64,000 bases of DNA from Sodalis ligni (GTDB taxonomy: Bacteria > Pseudomonadota > Gammaproteobacteria > Enterobacterales > Enterobacteriaceae): assembly GCF_016865525.2 (NCBI RefSeq), contig NZ_CP075169.1:1550337-1614336 (forward strand). Direction: 5' to 3'. The notes beneath the pieces were generated by a model, which saw only the letters and a list, made by a program, of their open reading frames with translations, was not told where the DNA came from and did not search any database. Position 1 is the stretch's first letter. Every line of letters starts with the position of its first letter. Positions 1 through 9,100 of the stretch are shown here, piece after piece. A program made the translations under genes and the position numbers.

Positions 1-495
1 GCCGGATTTGCATTTTCTTTAGCCAGGGGCAAGGATATATACAGACGTATTGACATAGCAGGGTTAGAAAAATGGTCTACTTAACTCAAATTATTTTTCG
101 GATGATATTGATTCGTTGAAATATATTTAATTTGAATTCTTCATCCTTTTTCCATTGTGCCGGCTAAAATATTTTTTTATCGGTCAATCCAGTCTCCATG
201 CCCCTCCGGGGGCTCTCGTCGACGCATCAGACGGGTCGTTGGCAATCATCGGGTGAGTTAAGTAAAATTTCGAGTTGAATAAGCGGCGGTAGGCAATAAA
301 ACACCCGATTTAATTTGTTCTCTCATTACTTATTAGGGATGTCATTTAATTATTTCATTTGAAACAAAATATTAATAAAAGTACAACATATGGCTGCCGT
401 TAAAAACGAAATATTCCAATAGCCGTTTTTTGCCTCTTCTCGTTTCCGGCCCGTTTAAGTTGAAAACTTTATCCTTTTTTTCATGAGAGGTGCGA
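1..495. other. AT-rich non-coding start of window
   Basis: No gene can be supported here on either strand. The stretch is AT-rich and holds one short GC hairpin (GCCCC-TCC-GGGGGC, 200-213) without a clear T-run. The last 100 bases must contain the promoter of the amidase gene that follows, but no convincing -35/-10 pair stands out. Confidence 0.4.
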
Positions 496-1323
496 ATGCG
501 CAGATTATTTGTTTATTTCTGGATAATAATTTTAGTAGGATGCTGTGGGAAACCAGGGCAGATTGACCGGGGCGCCTACCTGGCGGATAGCGCCGTTTCC
601 TCCAACAGCCAGGACGAGAGGATCCGTTTTCTGGTCATGCATTACACTGCCGCGGACGACCAGGAATCATTGCGTTTATTGACCCAGGGTCAGGTGAGCG
701 CACATTATCTGGTGCACTCTTCGCCGGAAATCAACCGGGGCAAACCGGTGGCAAGGCAACTGGTCGCCGAAGAGAAACGCGCCTGGCATGCGGGGGAGAG
801 CCATTGGCAAGGGCGCAACAATATTAACGACACCTCCGTTGGTATTGAAATTGTCAATCTGGGCTTTCGCGAGGAAGCGGGGGGAAAAACCTGGTATCCG
901 TTCAATGAAGATCAAATTGAGCTGGTGGCGCTTTTGGCGCGGGATATCATACACCGCTATGGAATAAGCCCGGCAAATGTGGTGGCCCATAGCGATATCG
1001 CTCCCCTGAGAAAAAACGATCCCGGTCCCTGCTTTCCCTGGCGACAACTGGCACTACGGGGCATCGGCGCCTGGCCAGATCGCGAGAGCGTGGAGAGATA
1101 TCTGGCGGGGAGGGCGCATGGTGAGCCGGCCCCGGTGGCTAAAATCCAGCAAGCGCTGGCCCGCTATGGCTACTCTATCCCTGAGAACGGGCTGGCGGAT
1201 GATAAGACCCGGCGCGCCATCAGTGCCTTCCAGATGCATTTCAGACCAGAGGATATTTCCGGTACGCCGGACGCGCAAACCGAAGCGATTGCCATGGCGC
1301 TGGTTGAAAAATACCGCAGCTGA
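496..1323 (+). CDS. amiD: N-acetylmuramoyl-L-alanine amidase, AmiD-like outer-membrane lipoprotein
   Basis: Predicted to cleave the amide bond between MurNAc and L-Ala in peptidoglycan or released muropeptides, acting from the periplasmic side of the outer membrane. The protein has 275 residues: an N-terminal signal with lipobox LVGC (Cys about residue 16), an Amidase_2 zinc domain with candidate ligands His49, His165 (VVAHSD) and Asp175 (NDPGP), and a C-terminal peptidoglycan-binding helix bundle (about 210-275). This matches the AmiD layout. The ATG at 496 is chosen because GAGAGG sits 5 bases upstream; an in-frame GTG at 490 would overlap that Shine-Dalgarno sequence. It is a single gene; its neighbours are unrelated. 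Confidence 0.85.
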   Translation: MRRLFVYFWIIILVGCCGKPGQIDRGAYLADSAVSSNSQDERIRFLVMHYTAADDQESLRLLTQGQVSAHYLVHSSPEINRGKPVARQLVAEEKRAWHAGESHWQGRNNINDTSVGIEIVNLGFREEAGGKTWYPFNEDQIELVALLARDIIHRYGISPANVVAHSDIAPLRKNDPGPCFPWRQLALRGIGAWPDRESVERYLAGRAHGEPAPVAKIQQALARYGYSIPENGLADDKTRRAISAFQMHFRPEDISGTPDAQTEAIAMALVEKYRS

Positions 1324-1585
1324 GTGAGCCCTTTGGCTGAGATGCGGGCAGGGTTTGTTTGCGCCGCCTACCGGAACCAGCGGACTTCTATCCCTTGCGG
1401 GGGTATAATAAGCAGGAGCGCTTGGCTATTATTTAAAGCGCCTATAACCGAGAATCTGCCTGGACGGGCATATTTTCGGTTAAATTTTGGGCATTACTTG
1501 CACAATTGCTCACACAAGCGGGATGCAATCAGGTAAAATACACAATCTTTCTGACAAATTTATGAAAATGCGGAGGTGTCCTGTC

Positions 1586-1885
1586 ATGAATTCAAGTAAT
1601 CAGCAACAAGCCGAAAATCACCATAGCCCCATAACCACCACTTTATCAGGCGTTATCACCAAATCTCCCAGCCGTATCAAAGGCAATACCGGGCGGCCCA
1701 TGGTGAAAGCAACCATTCTGGCGGAAAGCGATAAGCGCAGCTCTTACCCGTTGACCGTGGTGGGCTTCGATATCATGGCGCTCGAATTGATGGCGCATCT
1801 TCGGGGCGAACGGCTAACCGTCACCGGGCGTATGGAGTGGAACGGAGGTTATTCCATTGTTGCCGACCAGATTGTCTCCGTTTAA
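1586..1885 (+). CDS. Small OB-fold, PriB/SSB-like protein
   Basis: A 99-residue protein beginning MNSSNQQQ. After a polar N-terminus comes a five-strand-like pattern (TLSGVITKSP, MVKATILAES, YPLTVVGFD, ERLTVTGRME, YSIVADQIVSV) typical of short OB-fold single-strand-DNA-binding proteins such as PriB or plasmid SSB-like proteins. The start is set by CGGAGGTG at 1571-1578, 7 bases before the ATG; a longer reading from 1487 lacks such a site. The gene stands alone. The fold assignment comes from sequence pattern only, and no particular partner or substrate can be named. Confidence 0.6.
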   Translation: MNSSNQQQAENHHSPITTTLSGVITKSPSRIKGNTGRPMVKATILAESDKRSSYPLTVVGFDIMALELMAHLRGERLTVTGRMEWNGGYSIVADQIVSV

Positions 1886-2366
1886 GAATGTCACTTTTTC
1901 CATGACGGCTTGCGCATCCGGCATGACGTTTTGAAGGCCATCATACCTCCGGATACTCAATAGCCATTCTCGGCCCGTACCCCATAGACATGATGATTTG
2001 CAAATCGAAAGAGGTCGTCTTTCATCGTTAATCAACTCTATTTATCAAGGAGTTGTGCGGCTTTGTTTCGATTTGCATAGTGCGGTATCCTGCTTAATGC
2101 ATAGCCCAACGGAATTGTTTTGGAAAGTTAAAAGGATGAAAAATAAAATGAAAAAACTTGCTATCACGATCTCCCTATGTGTAAATAGCGTTATCGGTTT
2201 GTAGAGCAGACCTATTTATGAATGTCATTTTAGTAAAGTTGTTCCGATTTAAACGGTATTGCAAATTATCGCTTCTCCGAGGAATTTCCTTCTTTAGTGC
2301 TCCCATAAGTAAATCTCGATAAGCAGACCACAATCGCCTTATGGCGGCTCTAAAAAGGAAACAAAA
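1886..2366 (+). other. Intergenic region with long leader of the cold-shock gene
   Basis: About 480 bases without a convincing gene. A micro-ORF at 2136-2204 (22 codons, MKNKMKKLAITISLCV then NSVIGL) has AAAGG directly against its ATG and looks like a short hydrophobic leader, but support is weak. The remaining 160 bases before the cold-shock gene probably form its 5' untranslated leader, as is usual for CspA-type mRNAs. No clear cold-box motif was identified by eye. Confidence 0.35.
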
Positions 2367-2579
2367 ATGGCTAACAAAATGACCGGTTCAGTAAAATGGT
2401 TTGACGCAGGCAAAGGTTTTGGCTTTATCACCCCTGCTGACGGCAGCAAAGATGTATTCGTACATTTCTCTGCAATCCAAAGCAATGATTTCAAAACCCT
2501 TGATGAAGGCCAACAGGTCGAATTCAATATCGAACAAGGCCAGAAAGGCCCGTCAGCAACTAACGTTGTTGCGCTGTAA
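2367..2579 (+). CDS. CspA-family cold-shock protein
   Basis: A 70-residue single cold-shock domain protein that binds RNA and single-stranded DNA and acts as an RNA chaperone. Both RNA-binding motifs are intact: KGFGFI (RNP1, about residues 16-21) and VFVHF (RNP2, about 30-34). N-terminus MANKMTG and the overall length are closer to CspA/CspG than to CspE, of which a second copy lies at 7677. AAAAAGGAAAC upstream gives a good ribosome binding site. A strong hairpin terminator follows about 90 bases downstream, so it is monocistronic. Whether it is cold-induced cannot be read from the sequence. Confidence 0.9.
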   Translation: MANKMTGSVKWFDAGKGFGFITPADGSKDVFVHFSAIQSNDFKTLDEGQQVEFNIEQGQKGPSATNVVAL

Positions 2580-2668
2580 TATACAGCCCCGGTGACTTAG
2601 GCTACCTGCGATAGCGATGATGGCGCAAGCCGGAGCAGTCAGGTACCTTACTTAAGCCGAAACATTCT

Positions 2669-2694
2669 AAACCCTGGTAATTCCGGGGTTTTTT
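2669..2694 (+). terminator. Rho-independent terminator after cold-shock gene
   Basis: AACCCTGG-TAATT-CCGGGGTT forms an 8-bp stem (one G-T pair) followed by six Ts. It ends the cold-shock transcript. Confidence 0.85.
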
Positions 2695-2850
2695 ATTATC
2701 TTTTTTTATCGAAATCCCTCGCCGTATTGCTGACAAATCTTAAAGTCTAATGGGAGAAAACGCAAAATTGCGCCATAAGACTCTTGTCGTTTTTAACAAA
2801 CCCCTTCATTTAATGCTAAAATCCCGCTTCGACTGAACAAGGACACTGGT

Positions 2851-3345
2851 ATGAAGAAAATTTTTGTCACCGGTCTGCTGGCGGCTGCTTTGACCGGATG
2901 CGCGGGAACCGCCGATTATGCCGAGGTGATTAAAGCGCCCGCGCCCCAGGAGCTGGCCGGCGTATGGACCACTACCGGGCCGCAAAGCTGGCTAGTCAGT
3001 CCGGAGGCCGTAGCAAGTTTAATCATCACCCGATCCGGCGATACGCTGGATTGCCGTCACTGGCAACGCACCATTGCCAAAAGAGGCAAGCTGGACTGGA
3101 CCGGTGAGCAGTATTACAACGTTACCTTCAAGAGCGAAAACTATAAGATTGTCCTGGAGAACGGTGAAATGAAATATGACCATATGACCCTGCGCCGGGT
3201 TAAGGCCCCTACCGCGGAATGCGCTGCCTTTCTCACCAGCGTCAATGGCGATTATCAGATAATCGTACCAACCGCCCCGGTGCGCCATGTCCAGACGTCA
3301 CATAAGAAATCCGGCGGCGCCCAAATGAGAAATACCAAAGGCTGA
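2851..3345 (+). CDS. yedD: YedD-like outer-membrane lipoprotein
   Basis: A 164-residue predicted lipoprotein of unknown function. The signal peptide ends in LTGC (Cys17). Blocks such as VSPEAVASLI, GDTLDCRHWQR and KAPTAECAA match the E. coli YedD lipoprotein as I remember it. Two cysteines (in TLDC and TAEC) are conserved there and may form a disulfide in the periplasm. The C-terminus is about 27 residues longer than E. coli YedD and rich in basic residues. A ribosome binding site (AAGGA, 2839-2843) precedes the ATG. It is monocistronic; the neighbours are unrelated. Confidence 0.8.
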   Translation: MKKIFVTGLLAAALTGCAGTADYAEVIKAPAPQELAGVWTTTGPQSWLVSPEAVASLIITRSGDTLDCRHWQRTIAKRGKLDWTGEQYYNVTFKSENYKIVLENGEMKYDHMTLRRVKAPTAECAAFLTSVNGDYQIIVPTAPVRHVQTSHKKSGGAQMRNTKG

Positions 3346-3555
3346 CATAGCGCGGGCATGATCTAACGATGGCGGGCTGCGCCGTTTGCAAGACAGTGCG
3401 AAACAAAGATTTCACTGCCCGCCTACGGTGCAACGTTATGTTCCGGGTACGGCATGTTGAATTTATCTTGTAATAAATTGATTATTTTCAATGTACTATG
3501 AACATGGCACCGTAATTGCTTCTTCCCGGTACAACGTCCCGTGGAGGTCTAAGCG

Positions 3556-4710
3556 ATGAAAGCAATCATTATTGGTGCGGGAATGGGGGGCGCCACCGCC
3601 GGCATAGCGCTGCAAAATATGGGCTGCCGGGTGGAAATCTACGAGTCGGTAAGAGAAATAAAACCGGTGGGCGCCGCCATTTCCATCTGGCCTAACGGTG
3701 TTAAGTGCCTGAATTTCATTGGACTTCAGCAACAGATTAAGACGCTCGGCGGGAATATGGCCGCCATGGCCTACCGGGATTACCGCACCGGAGAAACCCT
3801 GACCCAATTCAGCTTGCGGCCTCTGGTGGAGCGGGTAGGGGAATATCCTTATCCGGTGGCCCGGGCGGAGCTCCAGTCACTGTTATTGGACGCCTTGGGC
3901 CGGGAGCGCATATACCTTGGCAAACGTTTGGTGGAGCTGGAAGATGACGGCCGGCAGGTTACCGCCTGGTTCGAGGACGGCAGCTCGGCCAGCGGTGATC
4001 TGCTGATTGGCGCCGACGGGGCGCACTCTGTCGTCAGGGGATATGTGCTCGGTCATACCGTTGAACGCCGGTTTGCCGGGTATGTTAATTGGAATGGCCT
4101 GATTGCCGCCGAGAACGGCCTCGCGCCGGCGGATCAATGGACCACTTTTGTAGGGCAGGGTAAACGGGTTTCGTTGATGCCGGTGGCAGGCGGGCGTTTT
4201 TACTTCTTCTTCGATGTTCCTCTTCCTCAAGGGTTAAGACAGCGGTCCGATACCGCGAAAGAAGATTTGCGCGGTTATTTTGCCGGCTGGTGCGCTCCGG
4301 TGCAGCGGCTTATCGACAGGCTTGAACCCGCCGGCGTCAATCGGGTGGAAATACATGATATCGATCCCCTGGAGCAATTAGTGCGCGGACGCGTCGCCCT
4401 GCTGGGGGACGCGGGTCACAGCAGCACCCCGGATATCGGTCAGGGGGGCTGCGCCGCCATGGAGGATGCGATAGTACTGGCCAACCTTTTGCGTACCCAT
4501 TCCCTGGGCATTGAGGATACGTTGCGTCGCTATCAGGAGAGCCGGCGGCAGCGCGTCGGGTCGCTGGTGCTTAAAGCGCGCAAACGCTGCGATGTGACGC
4601 ACGGCAAGGATCCGGCGGCCACCGAAGACTGGTACCGCAGCCTGGCAAGGGAAACGGGAGAGCATATTATCGACGGCTTGGTCGATACCATCGAGGGCGG
4701 CCCGCTATAG
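3556..4710 (+). CDS. hpxO: FAD-dependent urate hydroxylase HpxO
   Basis: Flavin monooxygenase of the HpxO family, which uses FAD, NADH and O2 to convert urate to 5-hydroxyisourate in purine catabolism. The protein has the usual 384 residues. Visible are the N-terminal dinucleotide-binding loop GAGMGG (about 8-13), the family-typical [26 protein letters not shown], and the second FAD motif [15 protein letters not shown] (about 285). Similarity to Klebsiella HpxO runs the full length, so the specific name is justified. AGGTC upstream serves as a ribosome binding site. No other hpx genes (transporter, HIU hydrolase, OHCU decarboxylase) are adjacent, which is unusual. Confidence 0.88.
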   Translation: MKAIIIGAGMGGATAGIALQNMGCRVEIYESVREIKPVGAAISIWPNGVKCLNFIGLQQQIKTLGGNMAAMAYRDYRTGETLTQFSLRPLVERVGEYPYPVARAELQSLLLDALGRERIYLGKRLVELEDDGRQVTAWFEDGSSASGDLLIGADGAHSVVRGYVLGHTVERRFAGYVNWNGLIAAENGLAPADQWTTFVGQGKRVSLMPVAGGRFYFFFDVPLPQGLRQRSDTAKEDLRGYFAGWCAPVQRLIDRLEPAGVNRVEIHDIDPLEQLVRGRVALLGDAGHSSTPDIGQGGCAAMEDAIVLANLLRTHSLGIEDTLRRYQESRRQRVGSLVLKARKRCDVTHGKDPAATEDWYRSLARETGEHIIDGLVDTIEGGPL

Positions 4711-4984
4711 CGGCAAACAGCTGCTATACGCCGGTACGGACGGTTAAGCTGTGCGGCAATCCTGCGCCGGCGTAGGGTTTAATAAATATTTTTCAAGATA
4801 ATCCCAATGCGGATTATGGTAATCTAGCATCGCTCCCAACAAATTTTTCTTCGTTAGAAAATGTCCTGCTCGCTTCTGTTATTGTCAGTTTTTATCTTCA
4901 ACGATAAAAAATGTCTTTTATGTAAGCAAATAATCCAGGGTGGTTTTTAAAAGGTACGCAATAAAATTATGAAGCTTAACTAAA

Positions 4985-5908
4985 ATGATACACCCCCAGA
5001 AATTTACGTTTTCCTTACTGCATCCGCGCTATTGGCTTATATGGTTCGGTTTGGGCGTGCTTTTTTTATTAGTTCAGCTGCCTTACCCGACATTATATAA
5101 GTTGGGCGGCTGGCTGGGCCGGATGTCTATGCAGTTTTTGAAACGCCGGGCGGCAATAACCCGCAGGAACCTTGAACTCTGCTTTCCCGCCATGGATCGG
5201 GCCAAACTGGAGCGGATGGTGATCAATAACTTCCGTTCGGCGGGCATGGGACTGATTGAGACCGGAATGGCCTGGTTCTGGTCCGATGCCAGAGTGCGGC
5301 GCTGGTTTGATGTCTATGGGTTGCACAATCTGCAGCGGGCCAATGAACACAATCAGGGGGTGATGGTGATTGGCTTCCATTTCATGTCGCTGGAGCTTGG
5401 CGGGCGGGCGATGGGATTGTGTCAGCCGATGATGGCTATGTATCGGCCCCACAATAATAAGGTGATGGAGCTGGTGCAAACCTGGGGCCGGATGCGGTCC
5501 AACAAGGCAATGCTGGATCGCAAGGACCTGCGCGGCATGGTACAGGCAATGAAACAGGGCGAGACCGTGTGGTTCGCTCCCGATCAGGATTACGGCCCCC
5601 GCGGCAGTATTTTCGCCCCGTTTTTCGCCGTAAGCCACGCTGCCACTACCCGCGGCACCTTCACGTTGGCCCGGCTGGCTAAACCAAAGCTGGTGCCGGT
5701 GGTATTACTGCGCAAAAGGAATGGCAAAGGATACCGGCTATTGATTCAGCCTCAGCTGGACGATTATCCGCTGGATGACGAAATGGCCGCCACCTGCTAC
5801 ATGAATAAAATCGTCGAGCAGGAAATCATGCGGGCGCCGGATCAATATTTATGGATGCACCGGCGTTTTAAAACCCGCCCCACGGGTGAACTTTCTCTTT
5901 ACCTGTGA
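4985..5908 (+). CDS. lpxP: Kdo2-lipid IVA acyltransferase, LpxP-type
   Basis: Late acyltransferase of lipid A synthesis in the inner membrane that transfers a fatty acyl chain from acyl-ACP to Kdo2-lipid IVA. The 307-residue protein has one N-terminal membrane segment (about 17-33) and the catalytic HX4E motif at His132/Glu137 (HFMSLE). The stretch LELGG-RAMGLCQPMMAMYRPHNN and the ending RFKTRPTGELSLYL resemble the cold-induced palmitoleoyltransferase LpxP more than LpxL, but the distinction is not certain. It stands alone. An inverted repeat ATAATCC-N6-GGATTAT lies at 4798-4817 upstream. Confidence 0.85.
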   Translation: MIHPQKFTFSLLHPRYWLIWFGLGVLFLLVQLPYPTLYKLGGWLGRMSMQFLKRRAAITRRNLELCFPAMDRAKLERMVINNFRSAGMGLIETGMAWFWSDARVRRWFDVYGLHNLQRANEHNQGVMVIGFHFMSLELGGRAMGLCQPMMAMYRPHNNKVMELVQTWGRMRSNKAMLDRKDLRGMVQAMKQGETVWFAPDQDYGPRGSIFAPFFAVSHAATTRGTFTLARLAKPKLVPVVLLRKRNGKGYRLLIQPQLDDYPLDDEMAATCYMNKIVEQEIMRAPDQYLWMHRRFKTRPTGELSLYL

Positions 5909-6126
5909 CCCTCTCTGACTGACCTGCGCATACCGCTCCCCTGAACCCAGGGGGACGGACGCTTACTTTTTCTCAAGGAGAGCAAGTCGAATTTTTTTGG
6001 TTTTAGCCATTTTTTGCCGCCGCCGCCCGGCTATTGACCCGTTATTGTCTCAATCCGCCGATATAGACCGTATTTTGGCGCTTTTTCCAACAATCACTTG
6101 TGGAGGGTAATTTCTATACTGGCAGC

Positions 6127-6264
6127 ATGAATACAAAACCAATTGTCAGAGAATATCCCAAGATGGACATAACACATAACAAATCCTGGGTCATGGTGTT
6201 CCTCTTCAGTGCACTGTTCTGGGCGGTAGGCGGCAGCATTTTTTACTGGTTGATTTTTAAATAA
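6127..6264 (+). CDS. ymiA: YmiA-like small membrane protein
   Basis: A 45-residue ORF with a polar N-terminus (MNTKPIVREYPKMDITH) followed by one membrane helix (WVMVFLFSALFWAVGGSIFYW). The WxxVFLxSALFW core resembles the small E. coli membrane protein YmiA. The ribosome binding site is weak, so the start is uncertain; Met13 is an alternative. No function is known for the family. Confidence 0.6.
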   Translation: MNTKPIVREYPKMDITHNKSWVMVFLFSALFWAVGGSIFYWLIFK

Positions 6265-6704
6265 ACCTGGGGGGCTTGACGTTATTCACATTTGAACTAC
6301 TTCATTAACGTTCCTGAAACTTTAACCCGATGATAGGCTTAAATGCGCGGTTAATTGATTTTTTGCGAGCGCTCGCGCAAATCTGGCGTATAGTAACCAG
6401 CAATTCTGAATACAAACTAAATTTCAGATTAATCCGAATCTTTCAGGCCCGGCTAATGTAAACATAGTGCAAACGTAAGTAAAGGCCCGTGCTGGTTGTT
6501 TTATATAAAAGCTGCTGAATAATAAGCTTTTTTAATTTCCATGGGTGCTATCATTATCAGGATTTAAACAAAAGCTGTAAAGTTTAAAATTTGTTACTAA
6601 TATTACAAAAAATTACTGGTACACCTTTTGTTCTGATTCGCTACACTATCAACCTTTCTTTACATGTGCTGGTTTCATACCCCCCAATTATTTATAGGTA
6701 AATT
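6265..6704. other. AT-rich intergenic region upstream of ydiY
   Basis: About 440 bases without a gene. The only striking element is a perfect 12-bp palindrome GCGAGCGCTCGC at 6365-6376, GC-rich inside AT-rich surroundings, which could be a regulator site or a small hairpin. The ydiY promoter must lie in the downstream AT-rich part, but its elements are not obvious. Confidence 0.4.
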
Positions 6705-7469
6705 ATGTTACGCAATGGCCGCTCTCGGGCAGTATCGCTGTTAGCTATCCTGGGAATGTCCCTGGCTAGTTTTTCGACTTTTGCTGATACCGATATTTTC
6801 ACCGCGCTGGATGATCCTTCAACCGCGAAAAAAAGTTTTGATGGTAATGTTCTGGGAAGCTACAACAAGCAATCCGGCAACACCACGAGCTCGAATCTGG
6901 CGGCCAGCAGCACCATGACGTGGTTTCAACCCACCAACGCCTATAGTATTTGGGGCGAAGCGGCTAACGACTCCTCCAATAATGTACGTTCGGATGAAAA
7001 ATATCAGGCCGGTGCCCGTGCCCGCCATAATCTGGATACCGATAACTTCCTGTTCGGACAGGCTAACTGGCTAAGCGATCGTTATAACGGCTATCGCTCG
7101 CGCTCCACCGCTACCGCCGGCTATGGCCGTCAATTGCTCAACGGTCCTATCTCGCATTTGCGGGTGGAAGCCGGCCCCGGCGTACGGCACGACGAATTTG
7201 AAGGCGGCGGCAGACAAACCAAGGCGCTGGCCTATGGCGCAATGTCCTTTACCTATCAGTTAACCGATACCACCCAGTTTATCCAGGGCGTATCTCTTTT
7301 AGGTAACGCGGATCTTACCGCGAACTCCGAAACCGGTCTTAGCGTGGCCATCAATAAAAGCTTCTCGCTGAAAGTGACCTACGACGTGACCTATAACAGC
7401 GCTCCGCCTGATGGCGCACCAAAACATACCGATACCAAGACCGCCATTGCCTTGGTCTACGGGCTGTAA
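6705..7469 (+). CDS. ydiY: YdiY-family DUF481 outer-membrane beta-barrel protein
   Basis: A 254-residue protein with a Sec signal peptide (cleavage probably after SFSTFA, residue 27) and a chain of amphipathic strands ending in an aromatic-containing final strand (TAIALVYGL). SGNTTSSNLAAS-TMTW, NFLFGQANWL-DRYNGYRSR and EAGPGVRHDEF match the DUF481 family and E. coli YdiY. The family is thought to form a small outer-membrane barrel; the role is unknown. GGTAAATT just before the ATG is a weak ribosome binding site. An 11-bp inverted repeat follows the gene. Confidence 0.85.
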   Translation: MLRNGRSRAVSLLAILGMSLASFSTFADTDIFTALDDPSTAKKSFDGNVLGSYNKQSGNTTSSNLAASSTMTWFQPTNAYSIWGEAANDSSNNVRSDEKYQAGARARHNLDTDNFLFGQANWLSDRYNGYRSRSTATAGYGRQLLNGPISHLRVEAGPGVRHDEFEGGGRQTKALAYGAMSFTYQLTDTTQFIQGVSLLGNADLTANSETGLSVAINKSFSLKVTYDVTYNSAPPDGAPKHTDTKTAIALVYGL

Positions 7470-7479
7470 TTTTCCCTTC

Positions 7480-7506
7480 GATTCAGTCGTGATGAACGGC
7501 TGAATC
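7480..7506 (+). terminator. Stem-loop after ydiY
   Basis: GATTCAGTCGT-GATGA-ACGGCTGAATC makes an 11-bp stem with two G-T pairs right behind the ydiY stop codon. There is no T-run, so it may stabilise the mRNA end or terminate only weakly. Confidence 0.5.
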
Positions 7507-7676
7507 CACGGCTTGAAAGAATATAAAGTCAGCGGAGGGATGTCTTGCGGGTGAAAATCTTATTTTAAGTGTTTTTATCACGTTTTGATGATCTTAAGCT
7601 GGACAAAGGACTTACCAATTGCTGTACTACACACGACACAGAGTTAGTGTCTATCATTTTATTAAAGGTAAGTTTG

Positions 7677-7886
7677 ATGTCTAAGATTAAAGGTAACGTT
7701 AAGTGGTTTAACGAATCTAAAGGATTCGGTTTCATTACTCCTGAAGACGGCAGCAAAGATGTATTCGTGCATTTCTCCGCTATCCAGAGTAACGGTTTCA
7801 AAACGCTGGCAGAAGGCCAACGCGTTGAGTTTGAAATCACTAACGGCGCCAAAGGCCCTTCGGCCGCTGACGTAACAGCTATTTAA
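7677..7886 (+). CDS. cspE: Cold-shock-like protein CspE
   Basis: A 69-residue cold-shock domain protein beginning [11 protein letters not shown], with RNP1 KGFGFI and RNP2 VFVHF intact. CspE is an RNA chaperone and transcription antiterminator. The identity is supported by length, by the MSKIKG start and by position next to crcB and tatE, as in E. coli. The ATG at 7677 is used because the upstream reading (from 7569) is not conserved; AAAGGTAAG lies just before it. A strong terminator follows. Confidence 0.93.
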   Translation: MSKIKGNVKWFNESKGFGFITPEDGSKDVFVHFSAIQSNGFKTLAEGQRVEFEITNGAKGPSAADVTAI

Positions 7887-7904
7887 ATATAGCCGGTTTC
7901 CTGA

Positions 7905-7930
7905 AAAACCCGCCTTGTGCGGGTTTTGTT
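7905..7930 (+). terminator. Terminator between cspE and crcB
   Basis: AACCCGC-CTTGT-GCGGGTT followed by TT-GTTGTTT on the plus strand. The A-run on the other side also lets it act on the convergent crcB transcript. Confidence 0.8.
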
Positions 7931-7952
7931 GTTTCTAAGGAGGGAAAAGTTT

Positions 7953-8348
7953 TCACTCTAAGGGCACAGACGGTCCGAAGATATGCACCAATCCTATCGC
8001 CATGGAAGTCATGAGCAACGAGCCCGCCAGATTCAGCAGAATATTCAATCCCGCCCACATCAATTGCCCGTTAAGCATTAGCGTCACCACTTCCGCCGAG
8101 AAAGTGGAAAAGGTAGTTAAACCGCCGCACAGGCCGGTGGTGATAAAGAGCTTCCAGGCCGGCTCGATATGCGTCATGCGCACGAAGAGAGCCAGGCACA
8201 GGCCGATAACAAATGCCCCCACCAGATTGACCGCCAGGGTACCGGCCGGGATATGAATCGACGAACCGCTTAATTTCAAACTCACATACCAGCGCAGCAC
8301 GCTGCCAAGACCTCCGCCAATAAAGACGGCCGAAAGAAGGGTAAACAT
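7953..8348 (-). CDS. crcB: Fluoride ion channel CrcB (Fluc)
   Basis: A 131-residue inner-membrane protein of four predicted helices that works as a dual-topology dimer to export fluoride. Family hallmarks are visible: [10 protein letters not shown] at the N-terminus, [13 protein letters not shown], and [15 protein letters not shown] with the Phe/Thr-rich pore segment. It is convergent with cspE. A fluoride riboswitch lies in its leader at 8427-8477, giving a direct regulatory link. Start at 8348 is the only one that keeps the first helix. Confidence 0.93.
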   Translation of the reverse strand: MFTLLSAVFIGGGLGSVLRWYVSLKLSGSSIHIPAGTLAVNLVGAFVIGLCLALFVRMTHIEPAWKLFITTGLCGGLTTFSTFSAEVVTLMLNGQLMWAGLNILLNLAGSLLMTSMAIGLVHIFGPSVPLE

Positions 8349-8426
8349 ATAGACCTTTCATGATTGGGGGAATGAAAGCTCACAAAGGCGAACATGACGC
8401 TACGTCCCCCTTGCCAGCAGGTTAAC

Positions 8427-8477
8427 GTAGGCATCATCAGCCGAAACGGCGGTTAAAGGAGGAATGCCATCTCCTGC
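8427..8477 (-). promoter_or_regulatory. Fluoride riboswitch (crcB motif)
   Basis: Read on the minus strand, this leader segment contains GGAGATGGCATTCCTCC, then TTTAACCGCC, then CTGATGATGCCTAC, the three conserved blocks of the crcB RNA motif in the right order (first stem-loop, AACCGCC segment, pseudoknot/closing strand). It lies about 80 bases upstream of crcB on the same strand. Fluoride binding should turn on crcB. Confidence 0.88.
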
Positions 8478-8772
8478 AATCATTATACATAAAAATTGTC
8501 TATAGCATAGGAGGGGGGTGCTTACTGAGGGGCGCTCAAGGGGTTAGGCTGGCGAATGCCGCCGGTATTGGAAAATCGTTGTTTCGCCGCCCCGCAATTG
8601 CTGGTACGGTAGGTAACAGTGGTGGGTTGGTATCATACCGATCCGGGCGTATTTACCGTTACGTATGTAAATCTGTTACAGATATCTCTTGTAATAGGGC
8701 GATAATAACGTTAAAAGCGTTAGACTGTAATTTCGCTGGTTTTATGAGCAAGCGTTAATCAAGAAGGTGATT

Positions 8773-8982
8773 ATGGAAGGTTTAAGCATTACCAAATTAT
8801 TAGTTATCGGCGCCTTGATTGTGCTGCTGTTCGGTACCAACAAATTGCGCAGCCTCGGCGGCGATCTGGGGGCGGCTATCAAAGGGTTCAAAAAGGCCAT
8901 GAACAACGATGAGCCGACCGCGCAGAAAACGCAAACTGAAGAACCGGTGGCTCCTCAGGTAACAGAACACCATAAAGACTAA
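8773..8982 (+). CDS. tatE: Sec-independent translocase protein TatE
   Basis: A 69-residue TatA/E protein: a short periplasmic start, one membrane helix ([17 protein letters not shown]), a hinge, the amphipathic helix [19 protein letters not shown] and a charged tail. TatA/E proteins oligomerise to let folded twin-arginine substrates cross the inner membrane. The position between crcB and lipA identifies it as TatE rather than TatA. The ATG at 8773 fits AAGAAGG at 8761-8767; the in-frame GTG at 8767 overlaps that site. Confidence 0.92.
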   Translation: MEGLSITKLLVIGALIVLLFGTNKLRSLGGDLGAAIKGFKKAMNNDEPTAQKTQTEEPVAPQVTEHHKD

Positions 8983-8994
8983 GGCGAGCTGGTA

Positions 8995-9023
8995 AAAAGG
9001 ATGGTCGCTTCGCCCATCCTTTT
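8995..9023 (+). terminator. Terminator after tatE
   Basis: AAAAGGATGG and CCATCCTTTT form a perfect 10-bp stem around a nine-base loop, ending in Ts. Confidence 0.8.
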
Positions 9024-9055
9024 CGGCGTGCCTGCTGTATGCTACACCGCCTAAT

Positions 9056-9100
9056 GAAATAACCCCTGTTGTCCTTTATGCAAAGGACGACGGTTATTTC
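9056..9100 (-). terminator. Inverted repeat covering the lipA stop codon
   Basis: Nested arms GAAATAACC/GGTTATTTC (9056-9064, 9092-9100) and GTCCTTT/AAAGGAC (9071-9077, 9082-9088). The outer right arm includes the lipA stop codon at 9094, so the structure forms at the very end of the lipA message and probably protects or terminates it. Confidence 0.6.

Noticed and set aside
2136..2204. Leader peptide gene upstream of the cold-shock gene
   Set aside because: Only 22 codons with the purine-rich site touching the start codon; kept as a note, not as a gene.
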